NCBI GenBank assembly: GCA_035565975.1
Contig: DATMRT010000119.1
Location: 1 to 64,000, forward strand
Reading direction: 5' to 3'
From: Ga0077530 sp035565975
GTDB lineage: Bacteria; Pseudomonadota; Alphaproteobacteria; Rhizobiales; Hyphomicrobiaceae
DNA: 64,000 nt
The notes beneath the pieces were generated by a model that worked only from the letters and a program-made list of their open reading frames with translations, was not told the DNA's origin and searched no databases. Positions within the stretch are counted from its first letter, which is position 1. Every line of letters starts with the position of its first letter. Position numbers and translations under genes: made by a program. Positions 1 to 8,701 of the stretch are shown piece by piece.

Positions 1-608
1 CCGAGGCAGAAGTGCATGTTCTGCTCGGCGATCAGCGTCGTCGCTCCCGTTGCGCGCAGCGTCTTCAGCAGATCACCGATGCGTGCGACGACGATCGGGG
101 CGAGACCCTCGCTCGGTTCGTCGAGCAGGAGCACGATAGGATTGCCCATGAGCGTGCGCGCGATTGCGAGCATCTGCTGCTCGCCGCCTGAGAGCCGCCC
201 GCCCATGCGATAGCGCAAGGGCTCGAGCAGCGGGAAGACCTCGAAAACGCGCTTCAACGACCACGCATCCTCACCGTTGGGGCCTTTCTTGGCGCCAATC
301 TCGAGGTTCTCCTCGACGGTATGCTCGGGGAAGATCTGGCGATCCTCCGGCACGAAGCCGATGCCTGTACGCGCGATGATGTGGGGCGCGCGGCCCGCAA
401 CGTTCGTTCCCGCAACCTCGACGACGCCCCGACGCGGCGGCGCGACGCCGGCGATCGCCTTCATGGTCGTGCTCTTGCCGGCGCCATTGCGGCCGAGGAG
501 CGCCAAGGTCTGCCCCTGCTTGAGCTCAAGGCCGACGCCGAACAGAATCTGACTCTTGCCGTAGAAGACGTCGAGGCCGTCGACGCGGACGATCGCGCGC
601 TCGCTCAT
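1..608 (-). CDS. livF: Liv-type ABC transporter ATP-binding protein, LivF-like (3' end beyond window)
   Basis: ATPase subunit of a branched-chain-amino-acid-type uptake transporter, powering import on the cytoplasmic face. The visible N-terminal ~200 residues hold Walker A (GRNGAGKST), the signature LSGGEQQ and Walker B (VLLLDEPSEGL) followed by the LivF-type phrase APIVVARIGDLL. The start ATG at 606-608 overlaps the livG stop by four bases (ATGA), so translation is probably coupled. The C-terminus runs off the left edge. The substrate is unknown; many paralogs of this family import organic acids, aromatics or amides rather than amino acids. Confidence 0.93.
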   Translation of the reverse strand, partial: MSERAIVRVDGLDVFYGKSQILFGVGLELKQGQTLALLGRNGAGKSTTMKAIAGVAPPRRGVVEVAGTNVAGRAPHIIARTGIGFVPEDRQIFPEHTVEENLEIGAKKGPNGEDAWSLKRVFEVFPLLEPLRYRMGGRLSGGEQQMLAIARTLMGNPIVLLLDEPSEGLAPIVVARIGDLLKTLRATGATTLIAEQNMHFCL

Positions 609-1360
609 ACCGCCGCCTCCTCGTGGCTCGTGCCAAGATAGGCTTCGATGACGGCGGGATTGGTCCGGATCTCGTCCGGCGTGCCCTCGGCGAGCAAGCG
701 ACCGTAGCAAAGGACCGAGATCTTCGGCGCGATCTTGAAAACAATGTCCATGTCGTGCTCGATGAAGATCAGCGTGAGTTTCTCGCGCTCCCAAAGCTCG
801 TGCACGCGCTCGATCATGCGCCAGCGCTCGTCCGGGCCCATACCGGCAGTCGGCTCGTCGAGTAGGAGCACCTTGGGGTCGAGAACGAGCGCGAGGGCGA
901 TGTCGAGCAGCTTCTGATCACCGTGCGAGAGGTTTGCCGACGTCACGGCGAGCTTCTCGGTGAGGCCGAGCATGTCGGCGACCTCGAGCATGCGGTCGCA
1001 CATCTCGGGCAGTGGAAAGCGATGTGTGATGTTCTGCGCACGCTGCCGATGAGCCGTCACGGCGCCGAGCAGGCTTTCTTCCACGGTAAGCGTCGGGAAA
1101 ATGCGCGCGACCTGAAAGGCGCGGCCGATACCCGCATCGATGATCTGCGCCCGCGAGCGGCCGACGAGGCTCGTGCCATTGAAGGTGACCGAGCCCGCAT
1201 CCGGCACAAGCCCGCCGCTGATGAGATTGAAGAACGTGCTCTTGCCAGCGCCGTTCGGTCCAATGATCGCCGTCAGCGACCCCGTCGGGAAGTCGATGCT
1301 GACGTCTGAGATTGCCGCAACACCGCCGAAGGACTTGAAGAGACCTTTCACCTCCAGCAT
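605..1360 (-). CDS. livG: Liv-type ABC transporter ATP-binding protein, LivG-like
   Basis: Second ATPase of the same importer, 251 residues from the ATG at 1358-1360 (MLEVKGLFKSFGG). An in-frame upstream start at 1417 would add 19 residues overlapping livM and not resembling the family. Walker A is GPNGAGKST, the signature motif is the degenerate LSHGDQKLLDIA typical of LivG, and Walker B is VLLLDEPTAGMGPDE. It ends with the LivG-like GTPDEIRTNPAVIEAYLG tail. It lies four bases from the livM stop and overlaps livF, consistent with one operon. Confidence 0.93.
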   Translation of the reverse strand: MLEVKGLFKSFGGVAAISDVSIDFPTGSLTAIIGPNGAGKSTFFNLISGGLVPDAGSVTFNGTSLVGRSRAQIIDAGIGRAFQVARIFPTLTVEESLLGAVTAHRQRAQNITHRFPLPEMCDRMLEVADMLGLTEKLAVTSANLSHGDQKLLDIALALVLDPKVLLLDEPTAGMGPDERWRMIERVHELWEREKLTLIFIEHDMDIVFKIAPKISVLCYGRLLAEGTPDEIRTNPAVIEAYLGTSHEEAAV

Positions 1361-1364
1361 GACG

Positions 1365-2345
1365 TCAGCTCCCCGTCCTGCTTGCGGCTTCGCGGCGCAC
1401 GCGGAACCAGTCCGCAACGAAATCCGTGACGCCCTTCCTCAGGCCCAGTGCGAACAGAAGGATGACCGCGCCGAGGAACAGCCCGTGATGCTCGGTGCCG
1501 CGCGTGATCACGTCATTGAGAACCGAGAGAATGAGCGCTCCGGCGGCGGGGCCGATGAACGTTGAAAAGCCACCGAGCATGATCATGAAGATGCCTTCGC
1601 CCGACATGGTCCAGTTTACGAACTCGGGATAGGCGCCCGAGACGAAAAGCGCCATGACCATGCCGCCGATCGCACCGAATACGCCGGCGATCATGAAGGC
1701 GGTCAACTTCGCGCGGAAGACGTTGATACCGAGGAACGTCGCGCGCTCGGTGTTGTCGCGGATCATGCGCAGCGTATAGCCAAAGGGCGACTCGACGATC
1801 TGGCGGAGGATGAGCAGGCCGACCACCATGACCGTGACGGCGAACGCATAGCGGTGCGATTCGATCGAAAGATCGATACCGAGAAACGGCGGGCGCGGGA
1901 TGCCGCCCATGAGGCCCTGGTCACCGCCGGTCAATGGCACCCACGCGATCACCGTGCTGTAGAGCAGCATCTGGAAGGCGAGTGTGATGAAGGAGAAGTA
2001 GATGTCCTTCAGGCGAATGCTGATGGCGCCGACCACGAGGCCGAGGAGCGCGCTCGATACGATCGTAATGAGGAAGGCGACTGGAATCGAAACCCCGAGC
2101 CGCTGCATGGAGAGCCCGAAGGCATAGGCGCCGAAGCCGAAGAACATGCCATGGCCGAATGAGACCATGCCGGTGTAGCCAACGAGCAGATTGAGTGACG
2201 TCGCGAACAACGCGAAGGCCGATACGCGGATCACGAGATCGTTGATCATTTTGCTCGGCCACACGTACGGCAACAGCAGGAGGATGACCAGCACGGCGGC
2301 GGCAATGGCAACGTCGCGCGCGAGATTAGGACGGGCCGACAGCAT
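1365..2345 (-). CDS. livM: Liv-type ABC transporter permease, LivM-like
   Basis: Inner-membrane permease of 326 residues, normal for LivM. It has many hydrophobic segments beginning at about residue 12 and the family phrase SLNLLVGYTGMVSFGHGMFFGFGAYAFG near residues 51-78. It would pair with LivH to form the translocation pore. The livH stop lies four bases upstream of the start. Substrate unknown. Confidence 0.93.
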   Translation of the reverse strand: MLSARPNLARDVAIAAAVLVILLLLPYVWPSKMINDLVIRVSAFALFATSLNLLVGYTGMVSFGHGMFFGFGAYAFGLSMQRLGVSIPVAFLITIVSSALLGLVVGAISIRLKDIYFSFITLAFQMLLYSTVIAWVPLTGGDQGLMGGIPRPPFLGIDLSIESHRYAFAVTVMVVGLLILRQIVESPFGYTLRMIRDNTERATFLGINVFRAKLTAFMIAGVFGAIGGMVMALFVSGAYPEFVNWTMSGEGIFMIMLGGFSTFIGPAAGALILSVLNDVITRGTEHHGLFLGAVILLFALGLRKGVTDFVADWFRVRREAASRTGS

Positions 2346-2349
2346 GGCT

Positions 2350-3249
2350 TCAACCCTCCTTGCCGAGCAGGCCGCTCGGCTTGAGGATGAGGATGATCGC
2401 CATCAGCATGAACATCAGGCCTTCGACGAACAGCGGAAAGCCGATCGAGCCAAAGGACCGCACGAGGCCGATCAGAACCGAGCCGAGCAGCGCACCGGGA
2501 ATGGATCCCATACCGCCGATGACGGTGACGATGAACGACTCGATCAGGACCGAGAAGCCCATGCCCGCGGTCAGCGATCGCACCGGTGCCGCAAGTCCGC
2601 CCGCGAGCCCTGCGAGCATCCCGCCGAGGACGAATACGCCGCTGTAGACAAGCCCCGTATTGATGCCGAGCGCGGAGACCATGCTCGGGTTGACCGCCGC
2701 GGCGCGGACAACCGTGCCGAACCGCGTCCGCGTGATGATGAGCCCGAGCGCGACCGAGATGATGAGCGTGACGATGATCAGGAAAAGGTAGAACACCGGC
2801 ACGATGCCGCCGGCAAAGAAGATCGGCGGACGCTGGAAGACCGTGGCCATGCCCATCGACTTGAATTCGGGACCCCAGATGATCTTCACGGCATCATCGA
2901 GGATGAGGATGAAGGAGTAGCACACGAGAAGCTGCATCAGCACGTTCGAGCCGTACACCTTGCTCATGAAGAACCGCTCGAACACCAGCGCAAACAACCC
3001 GACGCCGGCGGCAGCGGCCAGAACCGCAAGGAAGTAGCTATCCGTCAGGCCATTGACGGTGAGCGCGAAATACGCGCCGAGCATGTAGAACGAGCCGTGC
3101 GTGAAGTTGACGACCTTGAGCACGCCGAAAATAAGGGTAAGCCCCGCCGCAACGAGGAACAGCAGCATCCCGATGATGAGGCCGCTAGTCGTCTGAGTGA
3201 CAAGGCAGGACGCGGACGTCAGGCAATCCGTGAGGGCGTCGAGATTCAA
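2350..3249 (-). CDS. livH: Liv-type ABC transporter permease, LivH-like
   Basis: Inner-membrane permease of 299 residues, the usual LivH length. The N-terminal half contains the family phrase GLTLIFGVLKVVNFTHGSFYMLGAY (about residues 37-61), and the C-terminal half contains the conserved GGMGSIPGALLGSVLIG stretch that contacts the ATPases. It lies between the substrate-binding protein gene (91 bases upstream) and livM. The 91-base gap upstream is longer than the others in this operon. Confidence 0.93.
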   Translation of the reverse strand: MNLDALTDCLTSASCLVTQTTSGLIIGMLLFLVAAGLTLIFGVLKVVNFTHGSFYMLGAYFALTVNGLTDSYFLAVLAAAAGVGLFALVFERFFMSKVYGSNVLMQLLVCYSFILILDDAVKIIWGPEFKSMGMATVFQRPPIFFAGGIVPVFYLFLIIVTLIISVALGLIITRTRFGTVVRAAAVNPSMVSALGINTGLVYSGVFVLGGMLAGLAGGLAAPVRSLTAGMGFSVLIESFIVTVIGGMGSIPGALLGSVLIGLVRSFGSIGFPLFVEGLMFMLMAIILILKPSGLLGKEG

Positions 3250-3340
3250 GCGTCACCTCGGGTGGTGGTCTGATAAAATCGGTCGCAGGGCCCAGGTGTT
3301 TGCCTGAGACCCTGCGACATTAGCTCGGATGGGGCGCAGC

Positions 3341-4600
3341 TCAGGTGTAGTTGTTGCGCTTCTTCCACTCGGCCTCGAGCTTGAGGATCGTATCCCAGTT
3401 CGCACCGGTCACCTCCGGCACGTAGGGCTCGCCTGAAATCGTAGTTCCCCAACCAATAGCGTAGCCGATCACGGTCTGGTCTTCGGCGCGCATCGTGACG
3501 GTGCCATCCGCACCGAATGGGCAGTCGATCTTGAGACCGCGCATGGCCTCGGCGATCTTCTTGCCGTCGGCGGAATTCGCCTTCTTCGCGGCCTCGGCGA
3601 TGAAGTGGATGCCGACCCAGTTCTCCCACGACCAGTTGGTGGGATACTCCTTGAAGCGCGCGCGATAGGCGTCGCCCCACTCGGCGTTCGCTTTCGTCTT
3701 GGGATAGGTCTTGATATAGCGCGTCGCCGAGTGGATGCCCTTCGGCAGGTTCTTCACGGCGGTCAGCACCGTGTAGTCCGCCATATTGATGGCGAACACT
3801 TCCATCTGCGAGAACAGTGCGTAGATGTTCGCCTGATCGACCCACGACGTCAGGTCGCCACCCCACAGCGCCGAGTAAAGCGCCTGCGGCTTGTTCTGCA
3901 GCACGCGCGTAATGACCTCGGTGTAGTCTGGCTGGAAGAGCTTCGGCCAGGCTTCGGTGGTGACCTCGGCCTGAGGATAGAAGTGCTTCAGATACTCGAC
4001 GAAAAGCTGTGTGTTGTCGCGGCCGTACGCATAGTCGGGAGAGCACGTCCCCCAGCGATTGAACTTCTTCGCCTTGGCGATTTCGGCAGCGTAGGCACCG
4101 CTCACCACGGCGTCATGAATACCCTGCCGGCATGAGCGGAAGGCGAGCGGAATGCGGATCTTCGGATCAGCCGTCAGCGAGGATGTCTCGGAGTTGGTGT
4201 GCATCACCAGCACGCCGAGATCCTTCGCGACTTCCTGCACCGCGAAGGAGCCGGACGAGGCTTCCGCGTCGAGCAGGATCTCGCAGCCGTCGCTATTGAC
4301 GAGCTCGCGCGAAACACGCGCCGCTTCCTGGGGCTGACCCTTCGAGTCGCGAATGACCATTTCGATCTGCCGGCCGGCAAGACCGCCCGCGGCATTGATC
4401 TTCTCGACTTCCATCTGGATGGCGTTGCGCGACGACGTGCCGAGCTGCGCGACGCGGCCCGACAGGATCGTCGGCATGCCGATGCGGATGACTTTATTCT
4501 GGGCTGCGACGATGTTGGGCGCGAAAATCGTAGCTGCAGCGCCGGCCGCGGCGCCCTTCAGAACTGTGCGGCGGTCGAGATCGACACGCTTGCGAGCCAT
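3341..4600 (-). CDS. Periplasmic substrate-binding protein of a Liv-type ABC transporter (Tat-like signal)
   Basis: Captures the substrate in the periplasm and delivers it to LivHM. The 419-residue protein is chosen from the ATG at 4598-4600 because AGGAGG sits seven to eight bases upstream; an alternative start at 4627 lacks this site. The N-terminus has a twin-arginine-like signal (LDRRTVLKG, then a hydrophobic run ending NIVAAQ). The mature part begins KVIRIGMPTILSGRVAQLG and follows the periplasmic-binding fold of amide/amino-acid binders. A possible TetR-type operator (4634-4650) lies just upstream. Confidence 0.92.
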   Translation of the reverse strand: MARKRVDLDRRTVLKGAAAGAAATIFAPNIVAAQNKVIRIGMPTILSGRVAQLGTSSRNAIQMEVEKINAAGGLAGRQIEMVIRDSKGQPQEAARVSRELVNSDGCEILLDAEASSGSFAVQEVAKDLGVLVMHTNSETSSLTADPKIRIPLAFRSCRQGIHDAVVSGAYAAEIAKAKKFNRWGTCSPDYAYGRDNTQLFVEYLKHFYPQAEVTTEAWPKLFQPDYTEVITRVLQNKPQALYSALWGGDLTSWVDQANIYALFSQMEVFAINMADYTVLTAVKNLPKGIHSATRYIKTYPKTKANAEWGDAYRARFKEYPTNWSWENWVGIHFIAEAAKKANSADGKKIAEAMRGLKIDCPFGADGTVTMRAEDQTVIGYAIGWGTTISGEPYVPEVTGANWDTILKLEAEWKKRNNYT

Positions 4601-4633
4601 GGGCTGTTCCTCCTGACCAATTGTCAAACTCTT

Positions 4634-4650
4634 GACCGGACGGATCGGTC
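4634..4650. promoter_or_regulatory. Candidate TetR-type operator upstream of the transporter operon
   Basis: A 17-base dyad, GACCG-N7-CGGTC, lies 34 bases upstream of the substrate-binding protein start and between it and the adjacent TetR gene. GACCG/CGGTC half-sites are common in TetR-family operators. Binding by the neighbouring regulator is inferred from position only. Confidence 0.35.
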
Positions 4651-4707
4651 TTATTGTTGGCCTGAGTGTGCTTCAGGCAGCCGATCATCGTCAAGGTGAT
4701 TTGCGAC

Positions 4708-5811
4708 TCATGATTCATCTTGCTCCGTCGAGCGGCGTTCGGTCTCATAGACGGCCTGGGCCGCCGCGATCGCGCGCGCGACCCCGTTGACCGCTTGGAC
4801 GTCGATGCTCACGTGAATGGCGCCCCCGCTCCTCTGCGCGCGCGCGACGGCGACGAGATCCTCGTCGCCTGCGGCGTGCGGAAACGTCGTGGAAAGGCTG
4901 AGGAGGCGCGGCGGAGCCTCGGAGATTTCAGAGGCAGAAGCCGTTGCCGCCGCCTCGATGAGCTTCAACAGAATGCCCCGACGTATCGCGCCATCCGCAT
5001 CAAGGCACGCGTCGGTCACTTCGAGTTCGACGCGCGCTTCTCCGGGATCAGCCGACACGGAACGGAAATGAGCCGCATCACTGTCGAGGGCGCTCTTCGC
5101 CGATGGCGCGCTGCGGCGACCACGCCGGGGCCGCTCGGCCGTCCCGCCGTACATCATGCCGCCCGTCATGAGCTTCATATAAGCGCGGTCCACCCAGGCC
5201 GGGAGGCGACGAGACCGGCCATCCCGGAACAGATAGCGATAGCTGATGTAGTTGCGCGCCGCGAGCATGGTGTAGATGACCACCTCGAGCTCGCGCCGCT
5301 CGAAGCCGGGCAGCTCGCCCTTGGCATGGCTGCGCGAAAGCGCGCGCGTATAGCCCTCGGCCATGTTGCGCATGTGATCGTGGTAGGCCTTGGGCGCGAA
5401 AGTCTCTGCCTCGTTCAGAATGCGATAGAACTCCGGCCGCTCGGCAAGGAAGTCGAAGAAGGCGCGAAAGCCGATCTCCTCGCGCCTGAAGCTCCCGCTC
5501 TCACCAGCGATGCGGTGGCGAATGAACTCGAGCAGCTCGGTGCCGAGCTCGGGCAGAAGCTGGTCGAACAGATCCTGTTGCGAGGCGAAATAGTTGTAGA
5601 ACGTGCCTTGCGCGATCTCGGCAATGGCCGTGATCTTGGCGACCGAAGCATTAGCATAACCCTCTTCGCCAACGACTTTGGCTGCCGCATCCATGAGTTT
5701 TCGCCGCGTCTCGATTGCGCGGTCGGCGCGCCGGCGTCGTCCCGGCGTCGCATCGCCGCCGCTCTCCGGAACATCCGCGCCTTTTTTCTCGAGCATCGCA
5801 AGCCTCGCCAT
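4708..5811 (-). CDS. TetR-family regulator with C-terminal hotdog (PaaI thioesterase-like) domain
   Basis: Transcriptional regulator of 367 residues, much longer than the usual ~200 of TetR proteins. Residues ~33-80 form the helix-turn-helix domain (AAAKVVGEEGYANASVAKITAIAEIAQGTFYNYF), followed by a TetR ligand-binding half to about residue 220 and an arginine-rich linker. Residues ~255-360 resemble a hotdog fold: an alternating hydrophobic pattern, GILLKLIEAAATASA as the central helix, then LLSLSTTFPHAAGDEDLVAVARAQRSGG. An acyl-CoA or similar ligand is therefore plausible. Start is 5811 or 5796; the latter has a better ribosome site (GAGG). It is divergent from the 5966 operon and probably controls it, the transporter, or both. 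Confidence 0.8.
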   Translation of the reverse strand: MARLAMLEKKGADVPESGGDATPGRRRRADRAIETRRKLMDAAAKVVGEEGYANASVAKITAIAEIAQGTFYNYFASQQDLFDQLLPELGTELLEFIRHRIAGESGSFRREEIGFRAFFDFLAERPEFYRILNEAETFAPKAYHDHMRNMAEGYTRALSRSHAKGELPGFERRELEVVIYTMLAARNYISYRYLFRDGRSRRLPAWVDRAYMKLMTGGMMYGGTAERPRRGRRSAPSAKSALDSDAAHFRSVSADPGEARVELEVTDACLDADGAIRRGILLKLIEAAATASASEISEAPPRLLSLSTTFPHAAGDEDLVAVARAQRSGGAIHVSIDVQAVNGVARAIAAAQAVYETERRSTEQDES

Positions 5812-5881
5812 CGTCAGCTTTTAGCGCAGCGCTCCGGCGTGCGTCAACGGAATACGAATCATGGCTCACTATTCATTTTCC

Positions 5882-5911
5882 TTGACAGCCTCGGCATGAG
5901 CTGCCGAGAAT
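5882..5911 (+). promoter_or_regulatory. Candidate promoter with an embedded palindromic operator for the catabolic operon
   Basis: TTGACA at 5882-5887 is followed at 18 bases by GAGAAT (5906-5911), a plausible -35/-10 pair. The spacer holds a 19-base perfect dyad, CTCGGCA-N5-TGCCGAG (5890-5908). A repressor bound there would cover the promoter. It lies between the divergent TetR gene and the E1 alpha gene. The regulator assignment is inferred. Confidence 0.45.
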
Positions 5912-5965
5912 AGCGCGATCTTGGGCCCTAAATCTCGGGAGATCCCCCGGTTGACCGCGGCGGAC

Positions 5966-6922
5966 ATGGCTTCACCCCTCGATCTCTTGCGGACCATGCG
6001 GCTGATCCGCGAAGCCGAGCTGCGTCTCGCGCAGCTCTTCGCCGATGGCGAAGTGCCCGGCTTCATTCACCTCTCAGTGGGGCAGGAGGGCGTGGCAGCA
6101 GGCGTCTGCGCGGCGCTTGCGCGCACGGATACGCTCGCGTCCAATCATCGTGGTCACGGCCACGCGCTGGCCAAGGGGCTCGATCTCGAGCGCTTCTTCC
6201 TCGAGATCATGGGCAAGGCCGAGGGCATGTGCAAAGGCCGTGGCGGGTCGATGCATGTCGCCGATGCGGCCGTCGGCATGCTCGGAGCGAACGGCATTGT
6301 CGGTGCCGGGCTCCCGATCGCCGTCGGCAGCGCGCTCGCGCACCAGGTCAAGCGCACCGGTGCGGTGGCCGCCGTCTTCTTCGGCGATGGTGCGCTGGCC
6401 GAGGGCGCCATGCATGAGAGCTTCAACCTCGCATCGGTCTGGCGCCTGCCCGTGCTGTTCGTCTGCGAGAACAACGGCTGGTCCGAGTTCTCGCCGACAT
6501 CGCGCCAGCTCGCGGCCGATCCCTGCGCGCTCGCATTGAGCCACCGCATCGAAGCGCGCTCGGTCGACGGCAACGACGTCATAGCCGTTTCCGAGATGGC
6601 GCAGACGCTGGTGACGGAGATCCGGCGCGGCAGTGGTCCGCGCTTCCTCGAATGCCGCACGACACGCGTGCGCGGCCACTTCGAGGGTGATCCGCAGAAG
6701 TATCGTGATGCGGCCGACGCGGCGCGCAGCGAGGACGATCCGATCGGCCGGCTCGAGCGGCGGCTCGCTGCAGATGGTGTATCCGCCGACGAAATCGAGG
6801 CAGCCGAGAGCGATGCCATTGCGCGCGTCGATGCCGCGGTTACGCGCGCGCGATCCGGCACGGCGCCGACATTCGGCTCCGCACTCCGCGACGTCTATGC
6901 CAATGCGGAGGTCCGGTCATGA
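5966..6922 (+). CDS. Thiamine-pyrophosphate dehydrogenase E1 component, alpha subunit
   Basis: Alpha subunit of a two-subunit 2-oxoacid or acetoin-type dehydrogenase E1, which decarboxylates its substrate on TPP and passes the acyl group to a lipoyl protein. It carries SNHRGHGHALAKG and GRGGSMHVAD, and the TPP/Mg motif GDGALAEGAMHESFNLASVWRLPVLFVCENN. The ATG at 5966 gives 318 residues beginning MASPLDLLRTMRLIREAE, matching the family N-terminus; an in-frame TTG at 5921 would add 15 residues. It overlaps the beta gene by four bases. The substrate is not evident; acetoin dehydrogenase AcoA is the nearest named model. Confidence 0.9.
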   Translation: MASPLDLLRTMRLIREAELRLAQLFADGEVPGFIHLSVGQEGVAAGVCAALARTDTLASNHRGHGHALAKGLDLERFFLEIMGKAEGMCKGRGGSMHVADAAVGMLGANGIVGAGLPIAVGSALAHQVKRTGAVAAVFFGDGALAEGAMHESFNLASVWRLPVLFVCENNGWSEFSPTSRQLAADPCALALSHRIEARSVDGNDVIAVSEMAQTLVTEIRRGSGPRFLECRTTRVRGHFEGDPQKYRDAADAARSEDDPIGRLERRLAADGVSADEIEAAESDAIARVDAAVTRARSGTAPTFGSALRDVYANAEVRS

Positions 6923-7893
6923 GCGAAGTCCGCTTCGGCCAGGCCATCAATCGCGCCCTCGCCGACGCCATGGCGGCAGATGAAAGCGTCGTGCTCTTCG
7001 GCGAGGACGTGGCGGCGCCGGGCGGCCCCTTTGGGGTCACGCGCGGTTTGCTCGATCGTTTTGGTGCCGAGCGCGTGCGCGACACGCCGATTTCCGAAGC
7101 CACGATCGTCGGTGCCGCCGTGGGCGCCGCCATGAGCGGGCTCAAGCCCGTCGTTGAAATCATGTTCATGGATTTCGTCACGCTCGCCATGGACGCGCTC
7201 GTCAATCAGGCGGCGAAGGCACATTTCATGTTTGGCGGGCAGTATCAACTGCCGATGGTCGTGCGGCTCCCGCATGGCGGCGGCATCAATGCCGGGCCGC
7301 AGCATTCGCAGTGCCTCGAGGCCTGGCTTGCGCACGTGCCGGGGCTCAAGGTGGTGTGTCCAGCGACCGCCGCCGACGCCTATGCGCTGACGCGCGCCGC
7401 GATCGCCGATCCTGATCCGGTCGTCGTCGTCGAGAACAAGAGCCTCTATGCTCTGAAAGGTGAGTTACCTGAACCATTGCCCAGCGTGCCGATCGGCAAG
7501 GCGGATCTCGCGCGGCCAGGGCGCGATGTGACAATCGTCACCTACGGCGCCATGCGCGATGTCGTGCTCGCCGCGGCCGGCGTCCTTGCTAAAGATGAAA
7601 TCGAGTCCGAGGTTATCGACCTTCGCTCGCTTCAGCCCTGGGACGACGGCGCCGTACTCACGTCGCTCGCGCGCACACACCGCCTCGTCATCGTGCACGA
7701 GGCGGTCGAGGCCTTCGGCGTCGGAGCTGAAATTGCAGCGCGCATGGCTGACATCGGTTTCGATGAGCTGGACGGCCCCATCGTTCGCGTCGGCGCGCCC
7801 TTCATGCCCGTGCCGTTCGCGAAGGAGCTCGAGGCCCGCTATCGTCCCGATGCTGCGCGTGTCATCGAAGCCGTACACCGCACGCTCGCCTAG
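6919..7893 (+). CDS. Thiamine-pyrophosphate dehydrogenase E1 component, beta subunit
   Basis: Partner of the preceding alpha subunit, 324 residues, the usual length of PDH/BCKDH/acetoin E1 beta. It contains VVLFGEDVAAPGGPFGVTRGL at residues ~23-43, DTPISEATIVGAAVGAAMSGLKPVVEIMF and the C-terminal transketolase-like half (DVTIVTYGAMRDVVLAAAGVL). Its start overlaps the alpha stop (ATGA). No E3 (dihydrolipoyl dehydrogenase) gene lies in the window, so that subunit would have to come from elsewhere. Confidence 0.92.
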   Translation: MSEVRFGQAINRALADAMAADESVVLFGEDVAAPGGPFGVTRGLLDRFGAERVRDTPISEATIVGAAVGAAMSGLKPVVEIMFMDFVTLAMDALVNQAAKAHFMFGGQYQLPMVVRLPHGGGINAGPQHSQCLEAWLAHVPGLKVVCPATAADAYALTRAAIADPDPVVVVENKSLYALKGELPEPLPSVPIGKADLARPGRDVTIVTYGAMRDVVLAAAGVLAKDEIESEVIDLRSLQPWDDGAVLTSLARTHRLVIVHEAVEAFGVGAEIAARMADIGFDELDGPIVRVGAPFMPVPFAKELEARYRPDAARVIEAVHRTLA

Positions 7894-7912
7894 AGAAGAT
7901 CGAGGAACGCCC

Positions 7913-8698
7913 ATGACCAGTGACGCCATTCTCACCGAGATCTCGGACGGCATTGCTGTCGTCACCATCAACCGGCCGAAGGTTCTCAACGCGCTCGACA
8001 TCCCGACGCTGCTCGCGCTCGAGAGCGCATGGAGCAGGATAGAAGCCGATCCGGCGGTCCAGGTGATCATCATCACCGGCGCCGGTGATCGCGCATTCGT
8101 TGCCGGCGGAGATATCGCGGACCTCAAGTCGCGCGACGGCCTGCGCCACTACGAGGAATTCGGCGAAATCGTCCACCGCGTATTCCGCCGCATTGAACTC
8201 TGCGACAAGCCGACGATTGCGGCTGTCAACGGCTACGCGCTCGGCGGCGGCACGGAGCTCATTCTGGCGACCGACATTCGTATCCTCGCGGATAGCGCCC
8301 GCCTCGGCCTGCCCGAGATCACGCTCGGTCTTTTCCCCGGTGCCGGCGGAACTCAGCGCATGATCCGCCAGATCCCGCTCTGCCGCGCCAAGGAGATCAT
8401 GTTCACGGGCGAGCAGATCTCGTCCGACGAGGCGGTGGCGATCGGCCTCGCCAACAAGGTCGTCCCCAAGGGCGAGGTCATGGCTGCAGCGCGCGACATG
8501 GCGAAGCGGATGGTTTCGAAATCGCCGCTCGTGCTGAAGCTCCTGAAGCGGACGCTCAACAGCGGCGGCGAAATGCCCCTGTCCGCCGCGCTCGCTCACG
8601 AGCAGGCCATGATCGGCCTTGTGCTCGATACCGCGGACTCCAAGGAAGGCTGCGGCGCGTTTCTCGAGAAGCGCGCACCGAAATTCACCGGCCACTGA
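7913..8698 (+). CDS. Enoyl-CoA hydratase/isomerase family protein
   Basis: Crotonase-fold enzyme of 261 residues from the ATG at 7913; the longer frame from 7559 overlaps the E1 beta gene and is not protein-like. It has the oxyanion-hole segments AGGDIADL (about residues 64-71) and NGYALGGGTELILATDIRI, and the acidic region LPEITLGLFPGAGGTQR typical of hydratases. It probably hydrates an enoyl-CoA made by the acyl-CoA dehydrogenase encoded downstream. It lies 19 bases after E1 beta and three before the lipoyl protein gene, inside the operon. Confidence 0.92.
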   Translation: MTSDAILTEISDGIAVVTINRPKVLNALDIPTLLALESAWSRIEADPAVQVIIITGAGDRAFVAGGDIADLKSRDGLRHYEEFGEIVHRVFRRIELCDKPTIAAVNGYALGGGTELILATDIRILADSARLGLPEITLGLFPGAGGTQRMIRQIPLCRAKEIMFTGEQISSDEAVAIGLANKVVPKGEVMAAARDMAKRMVSKSPLVLKLLKRTLNSGGEMPLSAALAHEQAMIGLVLDTADSKEGCGAFLEKRAPKFTGH

Positions 8699-8701
8699 CT
8701 C

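Noticed and set aside
3246..4046. 266-residue open frame inside the substrate-binding protein gene
   Set aside because: It is arginine-rich, has no family pattern and is fully covered by the 3341-4600 gene in another frame.
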